NCBI RefSeq assembly: GCF_003201875.1 | Contig: NZ_QJKD01000016.1 | Location: forward strand, 1 to 64,000 | Source: Hungatella effluvii | GTDB lineage: Bacteria; Bacillota; Clostridia; Lachnospirales; Lachnospiraceae | Reading direction: 5' to 3' | Length of the DNA: 64,000 bases | Shown here: positions 16,592 through 24,097 of the stretch, in pieces | Numbering within the stretch: the first letter of the stretch is position 1 | Layout of the letters: each line of letters starts with the position of its first letter | Position numbers and translations under genes: made by a program | The notes under the pieces: generated by a model | Databases searched by the model: none | Seen by the model: the letters and a program-made list of their open reading frames with translations, nothing else | What the model was told of the DNA's origin: nothing

Positions 16592-17506
16592 TCAGTGGAG
16601 TAAATCCACCATGAGTGTATGGAATTTTTCGTGTTCGCTCCACTGCGGAAAGTGGCATGAGCGCTCAAACCAGTGAAACTGTTTTTCCGTCTGTATGGTG
16701 TCATAGTATTCTTTTGCCAGCGCGGATGAGACGTGGACATCATGACGCCCCTCCACGAATATGACAGGCGCCCCAAACTCGGTCCGGCCTTCGAAATTAA
16801 CCTCCATAAGCTCAGGCCACAGCCGTTTGATTGCCTGCAGACTGCCCTTCTGGCGCCGTATTAAATCAGGAATCGAATAATACCTGGAAAACAGGAACGG
16901 TGTCACCAGGGGATTATAATTTGTCCTGCCATAGAGAGAGCCTCCGTGTTTTACAACCTGTTTTGTCACGAAAAGCAGATCGTCCAGCCAGTTTTCACCG
17001 GTGTAAGTGCAGTCCGCTTTTTTCAGACGTGCAAGAGCCTTCTTACTGGCGTGCGCGGCAGCGAACTCGCAGCCCGTGCGGCTGGCTTTTTTCATGTTTA
17101 CCACCTGGCCGCATCCGACATAGGCGCGTACCTTCTCCGGATGCTTCTCCGTATAGGTAAGCCCCAGGACGCTTCCCCAGGAATGTCCGACGAGATAGAG
17201 CTTTTCCTGGCGGTAACGTTCGGTTAAGAGTGTCACCAGCGCATGGAGATCCTCGAGAAAGGTGGCAATGGTGACCACGCTGTCCCCGAAATCGTAATAG
17301 GATTTACCTGCCCCGCGCTGCTCCCATACGACGACGGTGAAATGCTTTTCCAGCTCGCCGTTGTATTTTAGAACCAGCGGCAGCGCGGCGTCTCCGGGGC
17401 CGCCGTGAAGATAGAGGAGAAGGGGCAGACGGTCTCTTTCCGCCCGGATTGATACGTACTGCGGTACTCCGTTAAGGGTGATGGTGGTCTGGTGGTTGAT
17501 TGGCAT
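16592..17506 (-). CDS. Alpha/beta hydrolase, proline iminopeptidase-like
   Basis: This 304-residue cytoplasmic hydrolase has the oxyanion-hole motif LHGGPGDAALP, the nucleophile elbow GHSWGS (Ser about 120) and candidate acid and base in FVEGRHDVHV and ERSCHFPQWSEH. HGGPG is characteristic of proline iminopeptidases, S33 family. An N-terminal extension of 16 residues is rejected: AAAGGAGG lies 6 bp before the ATG at 17506, inside that extension. Proline iminopeptidase or a related esterase or haloalkane-type hydrolase are all possible. It is probably cotranscribed with the downstream condensation-domain gene. Confidence 0.82.
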   Translation of the reverse strand: MPINHQTTITLNGVPQYVSIRAERDRLPLLLYLHGGPGDAALPLVLKYNGELEKHFTVVVWEQRGAGKSYYDFGDSVVTIATFLEDLHALVTLLTERYRQEKLYLVGHSWGSVLGLTYTEKHPEKVRAYVGCGQVVNMKKASRTGCEFAAAHASKKALARLKKADCTYTGENWLDDLLFVTKQVVKHGGSLYGRTNYNPLVTPFLFSRYYSIPDLIRRQKGSLQAIKRLWPELMEVNFEGRTEFGAPVIFVEGRHDVHVSSALAKEYYDTIQTEKQFHWFERSCHFPQWSEHEKFHTLMVDLLH

Positions 17507-17555
17507 AGGGGCCTCCTTTGGCATTGGATTGCAGGATTTATCGCTGTGCTGCAAC

Positions 17556-17842
17556 GTTGCAGTTCACAGCCCCGTCGTCCTCTGCGTCCCGGTCTGCCCC
17601 GTCTGGCTTATGCGTGGTTTCCAGTTCAAGTTTCGGGGATAAGCACTTCTAAACGTGCAGAATTTTTCTAAAAACCAGGGTAAATTCCCAAACTCGCTGC
17701 GCTCAGACAGGTGGGAATTTCCCCTGAACGAAAAATCCTGCGCGTTAAGAATTGCTAATCCCCTTCAAAGTCACTGGAAACCACGCATAAGCCAGGCGGG
17801 GCAGACCGGGAAGCAGAGGACGACGGGGCTGTGAACTGCAAC
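17556..17842. repeat. 287-bp imperfect inverted-repeat element
   Basis: Left arm 17556-17690 and right arm 17712-17842 are imperfect reverse complements around a 21-bp centre (17691-17711). The first and last roughly 65 bp differ at only two positions by eye; the inner parts are more diverged. No transposase is present. Transcribed RNA would fold into one long hairpin. It lies between the hydrolase gene (minus strand) and a promoter-like site at 17881, and it looks like a small non-autonomous or intergenic repeat. Confidence 0.8.
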
Positions 17843-17880
17843 GCTGTAACCGGCATTGCTTTCATTATAGTGAATTGGGA

Positions 17881-17910
17881 TTGACATTATATGTTTAAAG
17901 ATACTATTAT
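17881..17910 (+). promoter_or_regulatory. Promoter-like site facing the small minus-strand ORF
   Basis: TTGACA (17881-17886) and TATTAT (17905-17910) are 18 bp apart, followed by a very AT-rich tract. No plus-strand gene follows for 1.5 kb. A transcript from here would run antisense into the 3' end of the small hydrophobic ORF at 17996-18148. Confidence 0.5.
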
Positions 17911-17995
17911 AATAATATATAATATTAAAGAAGCGCTGCCGATTGTACGGTTGGCCCCATGAAAATAGCCTAATCAAAAATGACCGCTTGTTTTC

Positions 17996-18148
17996 TCAGG
18001 ACAGGGCGGTTATTTTGTGATTATGATTGCCTTCTATGGCAGAGCCAAGTCCAAAAGCTGTCAGTAAGAGACTAAGAGCAGCGATCAGACCTTCAAGTGT
18101 CAGCAATGGCAATATTATTATAACAAACCATGGTACAGAAAACAACAT
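17996..18148 (-). CDS. Possible small hydrophobic (type I toxin-like) peptide
   Basis: A 50-codon ORF encodes one hydrophobic helix (FVIIILPLLTLEGLIAALSL) followed by a short polar tail ending NHNHKITALS. This layout resembles the short holin-like peptides of clostridial type I toxin-antitoxin loci, although I cannot confirm the family. An antisense-oriented promoter-like site lies 86 bp beyond its stop, as expected for an RNA antitoxin. Against it: the ATG at 18148 has no ribosome site and abuts the T-run of the lacI terminator, so the real start or promoter may be missing. It may be a remnant. Confidence 0.35.
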   Translation of the reverse strand: MLFSVPWFVIIILPLLTLEGLIAALSLLLTAFGLGSAIEGNHNHKITALS

Positions 18149-18203
18149 AAAAAAGTAACAGGCAGCTGCTCCGGGGAATCCTTCCTGAGAGCAGCTGCCT
18201 GTT
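18149..18203 (-). terminator. Terminator of the LacI-family gene
   Basis: AACAGGCAGCTGCT (18157-18170) is exactly complementary to AGCAGCTGCCTGTT (18190-18203). Read on the minus strand, ACTTTTTT follows. It ends the regulator gene whose stop is at 18241. Confidence 0.82.
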
Positions 18204-18240
18204 TTAAAAACCTGTATTCACTAAATAATTAAACGTTTAT

Positions 18241-19251
18241 TTAACCCTTCACACTCTTCCTCTCATGCAGCTTCACCGAAACCTCCGTCTTAATCATCAC
18301 CTTCGTCTCCCCCGCGATCTTCTGCAGGAGTCTTAAAACGGCCAGTTCACCGAGGCGTTTCTTTGGGACCTCCATGGTCGTGAGCGGCGGTTCGAGGAAA
18401 TCACAGATCGGGGTATCGTCAAAGCCGACGATGGAGATGTCTTCCGGGATCTTGTAGCCGAACTCCTTAAAGGCCCGCATGGCACCGGCGGCGATTAGAT
18501 CGTTGTCGGCAAAGTAGGCCGGGGCAACCGGCGGTTTTTCGCGGAGAATCTCCGACATGTCCGTGTAAGCGCCCTCCATGGAAGGCGTCAGCCTGTGGAC
18601 GTAGGGGTGGCTGGTGGGGAGGTCGTGGTGGCGCAGCGCCTTGTAATAACCATCCGCCCGCTCCTCAAAGTTGCCGATGGGATAGGAGGAACGCAGGTAG
18701 CCGATCTCTCCCAGGCCCTTGTCGATTAAGTAGTTGGTGGCCAGGTATGCACCCTGCACATTGTTGATCAGGACGGAATCACAGTCCAGCTCTTCAAAGT
18801 ACGTATCCAGCACCACCATAGGTACCTTCAGCCTGGTAAATGGCTGGAAGTACTCCACATCCATCTCCGTGCCCAGCAGGAGGATTCCCTGGCAGTTCTT
18901 CTCCGAGAGCTCCTGAATCTGCGCGCCGATATCTTTATTTTCGTAAAAATAAGTAATCTGAAGTTCGAATCCCTTTCCCTTGCAGGCCTGTTCGATTCCC
19001 TCTGTCAGCTGGGAGAAGAACGGCGTATCTGCGACGACGGTTCCGTGCTTTTTGTAAATGACATACAGGATACTGCCTTTTTCCTCGGCGGTATCCCATT
19101 TTTTTGAAAAATCGTAACCGTATTCCCTGGCGGCATCCAGGACCAGGTTTCTGGTCTTTTCACTGATGCCAGGTTTGCGGTTTAATACCATGGAAACCGT
19201 GGCTGCCGATATATTTAACTTCTGAGCCAGCTCCTTCGCTGAAATTGACAT
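18241..19251 (-). CDS. LacI-family transcriptional regulator
   Basis: This 336-residue protein has an N-terminal LacI helix-turn-helix (SAKELAQKLNISAATVSMVL, hinge LVLDAAREYGYD) and a periplasmic-binding-like sensor domain from about 60 to the end (VLDTYFEELDCDSVLINN; IVGFDDTPICDFLEPPLTTM). GGAGGG lies 6 bp before the ATG. It is divergent from the isomerase/transketolase/kinase/rhamnosidase operon, with 235 bp between the starts. Repeated AT-rich blocks lie around the operon promoter, and a near-copy lies before the importer operon at 10772. I infer that it represses both. Its inducer would be the sugar or a phosphorylated intermediate. Confidence 0.92.
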   Translation of the reverse strand: MSISAKELAQKLNISAATVSMVLNRKPGISEKTRNLVLDAAREYGYDFSKKWDTAEEKGSILYVIYKKHGTVVADTPFFSQLTEGIEQACKGKGFELQITYFYENKDIGAQIQELSEKNCQGILLLGTEMDVEYFQPFTRLKVPMVVLDTYFEELDCDSVLINNVQGAYLATNYLIDKGLGEIGYLRSSYPIGNFEERADGYYKALRHHDLPTSHPYVHRLTPSMEGAYTDMSEILREKPPVAPAYFADNDLIAAGAMRAFKEFGYKIPEDISIVGFDDTPICDFLEPPLTTMEVPKKRLGELAVLRLLQKIAGETKVMIKTEVSVKLHERKSVKG

Positions 19252-19387
19252 ACTTGGCCCTCCTCTGACACAAATATCAAACGCATAAATACAGCTTAAA
19301 AATAAAAAAGTACTGTTTACTTAATCATACAGGAATTAGTTAAATTCGTCAATAGATTGTTCCTATATAATTTAAAGAAAATTAAGT

Positions 19388-19474
19388 TAAATTCAATTGA
19401 CATTTCAAATAAGATTTAATATAATTAAGTTAATAATAAAGATAGAATTTAATATAATTCAATTGCGATTTAAA
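19388..19474. promoter_or_regulatory. Cluster of AT-rich repeats, candidate LacI operators
   Basis: TTTAATATAATT occurs at 19415-19426 (overlapping the -10 box) and 19448-19459, 33 bp apart, close to three helical turns. TTCAATTG occurs at 19392-19399 and 19458-19465. The block 19451-19474 matches 10772-10795 at 20 of 24 positions. Placement over and just after the promoter suits repression by the divergent LacI protein. Confidence 0.55.
19397..19425 (+). promoter_or_regulatory. Consensus promoter of the isomerase operon
   Basis: TTGACA (19397-19402), a 17-bp spacer and TATAAT (19420-19425) match the consensus perfectly. Transcription would start near 19432, about 55 bp before the ATG. Confidence 0.88.
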
Positions 19475-19486
19475 AGGAGGAAACGT

Positions 19487-20896
19487 ATGTTATCACTGAA
19501 ACTGGGGTTTGCGCCTACACGAAGAAGCATATTCAGCGCTCCGGATGCGTTAAAGTTTGCCGGGTTAACGAAAAAACGTCTGGAAGAGCTGGGGGTAGAG
19601 TTTGTCGGTCTCGACGGGATCAATGAAGAGGGACTGCTATACGATGACGGCGATCTCGACGCCATTGTGAAACGTTTTGAGGAGGCAGGTGTTGACGGAC
19701 TGTTTCTTCCTCACTGTAATTTCGGAACAGAATACGTCTGTGCAAGGCTTGCAAAGCGTTTGAATGTTCCGGTTCTCTTATGGGGACCAAGGGATGAGAG
19801 GCCGGATGAGAATGGAATCCGTTTAAGGGACAGCCAGTGCGGTTTATTTGCCACCGGAAAAGTCCTGCGCAGATTCAGAGTGCCCTTTACCTATTTAACA
19901 AACTGCCGTCTGGAGGATCCGGAATTTGAGGGCGGAATTCGTAACTTCCTGGCGGTCTGCAACGTGGTGAAGGTATTCCGCCATACGAGAATTCTTCAAA
20001 TCGGGCCGAGACCCTTTGATTTCTGGTCCACCATGTGCAACGAAGGAGAACTGCTGGAGAAGTTTCAGATTCAGTTATCCCCGATTCCGATTCCGGAGCT
20101 GACTGCCGAGATGAAGCGGGCGAAGGAGGAGGGCGTGGAGGTGCGGGCCGTGATGGACTACTGCAGAACCGGCATGTGCGTCAAGATCAAGGATGGGGAA
20201 CTGGAAAATGTCGCCGCCCTCAAGGTAGCGATGAAACGTCTGACCGAAAAGTACGGCTGCAACGCGGTCGCAATCCAGTGCTGGAACGCACTTCAGAGCG
20301 AGATCGGAATCATGCCCTGCGCGGCCAATTCCTTATTAAATGAAGAAGGAATTCCCGTTGTCTGTGAGACTGATATACATGGAGCGATCACCGCGGTGAT
20401 GGCGGAAGCGGCGGGGATGGACGAGGCGAGAACCTTCTTTGCGGACTGGACGGTGCGCCATCCGGACAACGAAAACGGGGAGCTGCTTCAGCACTGCGGC
20501 CCGTGGCCGATCTCCGTGGCGAAGGAAAAGCCAACCATCGGCTACCCTCTGGCCTTCGACTATCCGGGGGCAGTGGAGGCCGAAGCGAAGCACGGTGAGA
20601 TGACCCTGTGCCGCTTCGACGGCGACAACGGAGAGTATTCCCTGCTTCTTGGGAATGCCAGGGGAATCGAGGGACCATACACGAAAGGCACGTATGTGTG
20701 GGTGGAGGTAGAGGATTTAAAGCGCCTCGAGAACAAGCTGGTCTGCGGCCCGTATATCCATCACTGTGTGGGAATCCACAAAGACGTAGTGCCGGTATTA
20801 TATGAGGCATGCAAATACATAGGAGTTACCCCGGATTTATATGATCCCATCGAGGAAGAGGTAAAAGCGGCGATCTACAGTCCGTCCGGCAGGTAA
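19487..20896 (+). CDS. L-fucose/L-arabinose isomerase-family ketol isomerase
   Basis: This 469-residue protein has the two-part layout of FucI/AraA-fold isomerases: an N-terminal alpha/beta region (LFLPHCNFGTEYVCARLAK; VLLWGPRDERP) and a C-terminal barrel. Likely metal/substrate residues lie in CWNALQSEIG, CETDIHGAITAVMAEAAG and HHCVGIH. Family members interconvert an aldose and a ketose with a divalent metal. A start at 19397 is rejected because it is the promoter -35 box; ATG 19487 follows AAAGGAGG by 7 bp. It is first in an operon with two transketolase halves and an FGGY kinase. From that set I infer an unusual aldose, perhaps D-apiose. Confidence 0.85.
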   Translation: MLSLKLGFAPTRRSIFSAPDALKFAGLTKKRLEELGVEFVGLDGINEEGLLYDDGDLDAIVKRFEEAGVDGLFLPHCNFGTEYVCARLAKRLNVPVLLWGPRDERPDENGIRLRDSQCGLFATGKVLRRFRVPFTYLTNCRLEDPEFEGGIRNFLAVCNVVKVFRHTRILQIGPRPFDFWSTMCNEGELLEKFQIQLSPIPIPELTAEMKRAKEEGVEVRAVMDYCRTGMCVKIKDGELENVAALKVAMKRLTEKYGCNAVAIQCWNALQSEIGIMPCAANSLLNEEGIPVVCETDIHGAITAVMAEAAGMDEARTFFADWTVRHPDNENGELLQHCGPWPISVAKEKPTIGYPLAFDYPGAVEAEAKHGEMTLCRFDGDNGEYSLLLGNARGIEGPYTKGTYVWVEVEDLKRLENKLVCGPYIHHCVGIHKDVVPVLYEACKYIGVTPDLYDPIEEEVKAAIYSPSGR

Positions 20897-20909
20897 GGAG
20901 GTATATGGA

Positions 20910-21758
20910 ATGAATGAAAATCTAAAGGCGCTGTCCTACGCGCTTCGCAAAAATGTACTGGACATGGTATACAGGGCAAAAACCGGCCATATCGGCGGAG
21001 ATTTCAGCGTCATGGAAATCTTGGTAAGCCTGTACCTGAAGGAAATGAACATCAGCCCGGAAAACCAGGATGATCCTGACCGGGATTACTTCGTGATGAG
21101 CAAGGGCCATTCCGTGGAGGCCTACTATTCGGTTCTGGCGGCGAAGGGATTTCTGGATATTGATGACGTCATCCGGAATTTTTCCACATTCGGTTCAAAG
21201 TATATCGGTCATCCCAACAACAAGCTGCCGGGCATCGAGATGAATTCCGGTTCCCTGGGACACGGCCTGCCTGTGTGCGTGGGCATCGCAAAAGCGTGTC
21301 AGATGGACGGCCGTCCGAGCCGCGTCTACACGGTTATGGGAGACGGAGAGCTGGCGGAAGGTTCCGTCTGGGAAGGCGTCATGGCAGCTTCCCAGTACCG
21401 TCTGGATAACTTGTGCGCCGTGGTCGACAGAAACCGGCTTCAGATATCCGGTTCCACAGAGGAGGTCATGCACCACGACGATCTTGCGGCCCGTTTCGCG
21501 GCATTTGGCTGGAACGTCTTAAGTGTGGCAGGCAATGAGATCGACGCTCTTCTGGCTGCATTTGAAGCAGCGAGGGAGACAAAGGGATGCCCTACCGTAG
21601 TGATTGCCAATACTACGAAGGGATGCGGCGTCTCTTTCATGGAAAACAGTGCCGGGTGGCATCACAAGGTGCCGGATGCCAAACAGTATCAGGCGGCTGT
21701 AAAAGAGTTGAGCGAGCGGGAGTTACGGTCGCTCAGCGCGCATAACAAGGAGGCTTAG
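20910..21758 (+). CDS. Transketolase, N-terminal (thiamine-diphosphate binding) subunit
   Basis: This 282-residue half transketolase has a substrate His-rich start (GHIGGDFSVMEILVSLYL), GSLGHGLPVCVGIAKA and the ThDP/Mg motif GDGELAEGSVWEG followed by VVDRNRLQISG. Split transketolases work as a complex with the separately encoded C-terminal half, which follows after 4 bp. GGAGG lies 9 bp before the ATG. The enzyme moves a two-carbon ketol unit between sugar phosphates. In this operon, with an isomerase and a kinase but no aldolase, it is likely the step that cleaves the phosphorylated ketose, as in the apulose-4-phosphate transketolase route. Confidence 0.92.
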   Translation: MNENLKALSYALRKNVLDMVYRAKTGHIGGDFSVMEILVSLYLKEMNISPENQDDPDRDYFVMSKGHSVEAYYSVLAAKGFLDIDDVIRNFSTFGSKYIGHPNNKLPGIEMNSGSLGHGLPVCVGIAKACQMDGRPSRVYTVMGDGELAEGSVWEGVMAASQYRLDNLCAVVDRNRLQISGSTEEVMHHDDLAARFAAFGWNVLSVAGNEIDALLAAFEAARETKGCPTVVIANTTKGCGVSFMENSAGWHHKVPDAKQYQAAVKELSERELRSLSAHNKEA

Positions 21759-21762
21759 TGCT

Positions 21763-22710
21763 ATGAATAAAATACCAAACCGACAGGTAATCTGTGACGT
21801 GCTGATGGAGCATGCGAAGACCGACCGTGACATTGTCGTGCTGTGCAGTGATTCCAGGGGAAGCGCCTCCATGACGCCATTTACGGAAGGCTATCCGGAA
21901 CAATTTGTTGAGACCGGAATTGCAGAGCAGGATTTAGTCAGTATTTCCGCAGGCATGGCCAAGGCGGGGAAAAAGCCGTATGCCGCGTCTCCGGCCTGCT
22001 TCTTAAGCACCAGGAGCTATGAACAGGCCAAGGTGGATGTGGCCTACTCCAACACCAATGTGAAGCTGATCGGAATCAGCGGAGGAATCAGCTACGGAGC
22101 ATTGGGAATGAGCCACCATTCGGCCCAGGATTTTGCGGCCATGTGTGCGATCCCGAATATGAGAGTCTATGTGCCCAGCGACCGCCATCAGACGAGAAAA
22201 CTGATGGAGTCTCTGGTATCGGATGAGAAGCCGGCCTATATCCGTGTGGGAAGAAATCCGGTGGAAGATATATACGGGGAAGACCGTGTTCCATTTGAGA
22301 TGGACCGCGCAACTGTGATCAGCGAGGGAACCGATCTGGCGATCATTGCGTGCGGGGAGATGGTCCGGCCCGCCATACAGGCGGCGGAACTGTTAAAGGA
22401 AAGAGGAATATCCGCCGCGGTTCTCGACATGTACTGCTTAAAACCCCTTGATGAAAAAGCGGTGATCGCCGCGGCGGAGGGCGTGAAGGCGGTAATTACA
22501 GTGGAAGAGCATGCGCCGTTCGGCGGCCTGGGCGCTATGGTCAGCCAGGTGCTGGCCAAAAACTGTCCGAGAAAAATGGATATCCTCGCGCTGCCGGATG
22601 CCCCGGTGATTACGGGAACCTCGAAGGAAGTATTTGACTATTACGGCCTGAACGCAGAAGGAATTGCGAAAAAGGCGATGGAGCTGTTGGTATCAATTAC
22701 CCATGTCTAA
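21763..22710 (+). CDS. Transketolase, C-terminal subunit (tail altered by IS insertion)
   Basis: This 315-residue protein contains the pyrimidine-binding and C-terminal domains: the catalytic Glu lies in ETGIAEQDLVSISAGMA and the PP-dependent region includes HHSAQDFAAM and VEEHAPFGGLGAM. It pairs with the subunit encoded 4 bp upstream. The last residues VSITHV lie inside the inserted IS605-type element. Joining the two flanks of that element gives MELLKN-stop, a more usual ending. The insertion thus replaced two or three residues with a new tail, and probably left activity intact. Confidence 0.92.
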   Translation: MNKIPNRQVICDVLMEHAKTDRDIVVLCSDSRGSASMTPFTEGYPEQFVETGIAEQDLVSISAGMAKAGKKPYAASPACFLSTRSYEQAKVDVAYSNTNVKLIGISGGISYGALGMSHHSAQDFAAMCAIPNMRVYVPSDRHQTRKLMESLVSDEKPAYIRVGRNPVEDIYGEDRVPFEMDRATVISEGTDLAIIACGEMVRPAIQAAELLKERGISAAVLDMYCLKPLDEKAVIAAAEGVKAVITVEEHAPFGGLGAMVSQVLAKNCPRKMDILALPDAPVITGTSKEVFDYYGLNAEGIAKKAMELLVSITHV

Positions 22711-22841
22711 TGCCCGATGAAGCGGGGCAGGCCCAGGCACGGGCTTGTAACTCAACTACACGTAGTACGACATGCTATTCATGTCTCCTACCTCAAACGT
22801 TGGCTACAATAGGCTGATTGACGGCAGCCCGCCTGCTTCGG
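22690..22841 (-). ncRNA. Predicted right-end omega (guide) RNA region of the tnpB element
   Basis: The 152 bp from the tnpB stop to the right end has no gene and contains hairpin-forming sequence (for example TGCCC/GGGCA around 22712-22730). In TnpB systems the guide RNA overlaps this end and its guide is the flank just beyond it, here the end of the transketolase gene. Extent and processing are inferred. Confidence 0.5.
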
Positions 22842-23957
22842 TTATGCCTGACAGGCCTCTGCGAACAGAGTATTCCATCCTTTACGGTAGATGTTTATGG
22901 CTCCGGTACGGTCATCATTACTTCGGTAACCGCATACAGTACAGCAGAATTCATGCCTCTTTCTGTTACGGTTAGCCTTTGTCGTATTACCACAGACCGG
23001 ACAACTCTGGCTGGTGTACTTCGGGTCTGCCGCAAGGACTTCTGACTGCGACAGCGCAGCTTTGTATTCCAGCATCTCCCGGAACTGATAGAATGCCCAG
23101 GAGACCATTACGTACCGGGATTTTAAACGGACGTGTTCCGTGGCAGTGCGTATCCCGGTTAAATCCTCTATAATAAAAAGCGTTCCGGCCCCATACTGTG
23201 AGATAAGTGCCTTCGTAACCGCGTGATTTACCGCGGTTACGTAACGGTTTTCTTTCTCACGGAGCTTTTTCAGCTTACGCTTTGCTGATTTTGTTCCACA
23301 TGCCTGCAGGCGCTTCCGCAGGGCAAGGGCTTTCGCGCGCTTTTCCTTGACCGCGCGGCCGGAAAAGAACCTGGTGTTCCCTTCATCATCAAAGGAAACT
23401 GCCAAATGGTTCACACCCAGATCAATCCCAACAATATGGTTTAAGATATTCCTGTTCCCTGCTTCCAGAGTAACCGGTATATGCAGATAATATTTCCTGT
23501 TTTTACGGATCAGTTTAGCAGTGCCAAAGCGTCCTCCGGCAAGAAACCAGTGTTCCATCCCTTTTAATTCAAATGGGATATGTAACCTGCCGGAAAGGGT
23601 ATTTAAACTAACGGACTGACCTGATATGGAGTAATCCCGGTTCCAGACCAGATCATACTCGAAGTTTCGAAAAGATACTTTCGAAAAGGGGTGTCCATTA
23701 CTTTTCATGGATTTATATTTTGCAAGGACGGTCTTAAATACACTCTGTGTCATCTGAGAGCGGAGTCCAAACTGCTGCCTGACCGGGTAGTATAATGCAT
23801 GCTCTAATTCGAGATAGCGGATGCCTTCCTGTCCAAAAACGAATGCGGAGACAAAGTTCAGCACATCCCGGATAACGGATAGTGTCTTATTCAAAATAAT
23901 CATCTGTTCTGATGTAGGGTAGAGTTTGACTTTAGCAGTAATGGTAATAGATTTCAT
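22842..23957 (-). CDS. tnpB: TnpB, RNA-guided nuclease of IS605-type element
   Basis: This 371-residue protein looks full length. The three RuvC acidic residues are present: Asp in HIVGIDLGVNHLAV, Glu in LFIIEDLTGIRTA and Asp in SNDDRTGAINIY. The zinc finger has its cysteine pairs (SCPVCGNT and CCTVCGYR). TnpB cuts DNA next to a short TAM under guidance of the element right-end RNA and helps retain the element. It is oriented against the host operon between the transketolase and kinase genes. GAGG lies about 11 bp before the ATG. No frameshift is visible, so it may be active. Confidence 0.93.
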   Translation of the reverse strand: MKSITITAKVKLYPTSEQMIILNKTLSVIRDVLNFVSAFVFGQEGIRYLELEHALYYPVRQQFGLRSQMTQSVFKTVLAKYKSMKSNGHPFSKVSFRNFEYDLVWNRDYSISGQSVSLNTLSGRLHIPFELKGMEHWFLAGGRFGTAKLIRKNRKYYLHIPVTLEAGNRNILNHIVGIDLGVNHLAVSFDDEGNTRFFSGRAVKEKRAKALALRKRLQACGTKSAKRKLKKLREKENRYVTAVNHAVTKALISQYGAGTLFIIEDLTGIRTATEHVRLKSRYVMVSWAFYQFREMLEYKAALSQSEVLAADPKYTSQSCPVCGNTTKANRNRKRHEFCCTVCGYRSNDDRTGAINIYRKGWNTLFAEACQA

Positions 23958-24097
23958 AGATTTTATACCTCATAATAGATTATGAACTGAGTACATTTTA
24001 CTATAATTGGAAGTAAAAAGCAAACAAATGTTTGAAAAACTAAAATTAAAAAGGAGAAGGAGCTTGCGAAAGAGTCAGGAGGGGCACAATTCCTCTC

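Larger units (their letters stand above)
22690..24031 (-). mobile_element. IS200/IS605-group element carrying only tnpB
   Basis: The boundaries are deduced from the flanks: TTG precedes 22690 and TTG also begins at 24032. Removing 22690-24031 restores a transketolase end, MELLKN-stop, followed by AAAAAGGAGAAGG. On the element strand the left flank reads TTTTTCAA, a plausible TAM/target next to the left end, and there is no target duplication, as expected for this group. The left end contains a small dyad (CATAATCTATTATG at 23971-23984) and the right end contains hairpins. No tnpA is present, so movement would need a transposase in trans. Confidence 0.75.

Noticed and set aside
17771..17977. 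68-codon minus-strand ORF overlapping the right arm of the palindromic element
   Set aside because: Much of it is inverted-repeat arm sequence, with no start signal; it is more likely chance.
22842..23957. A complete, self-mobile IS605 element
   Set aside because: Only tnpB is present; no tnpA tyrosine transposase is found in either flank.
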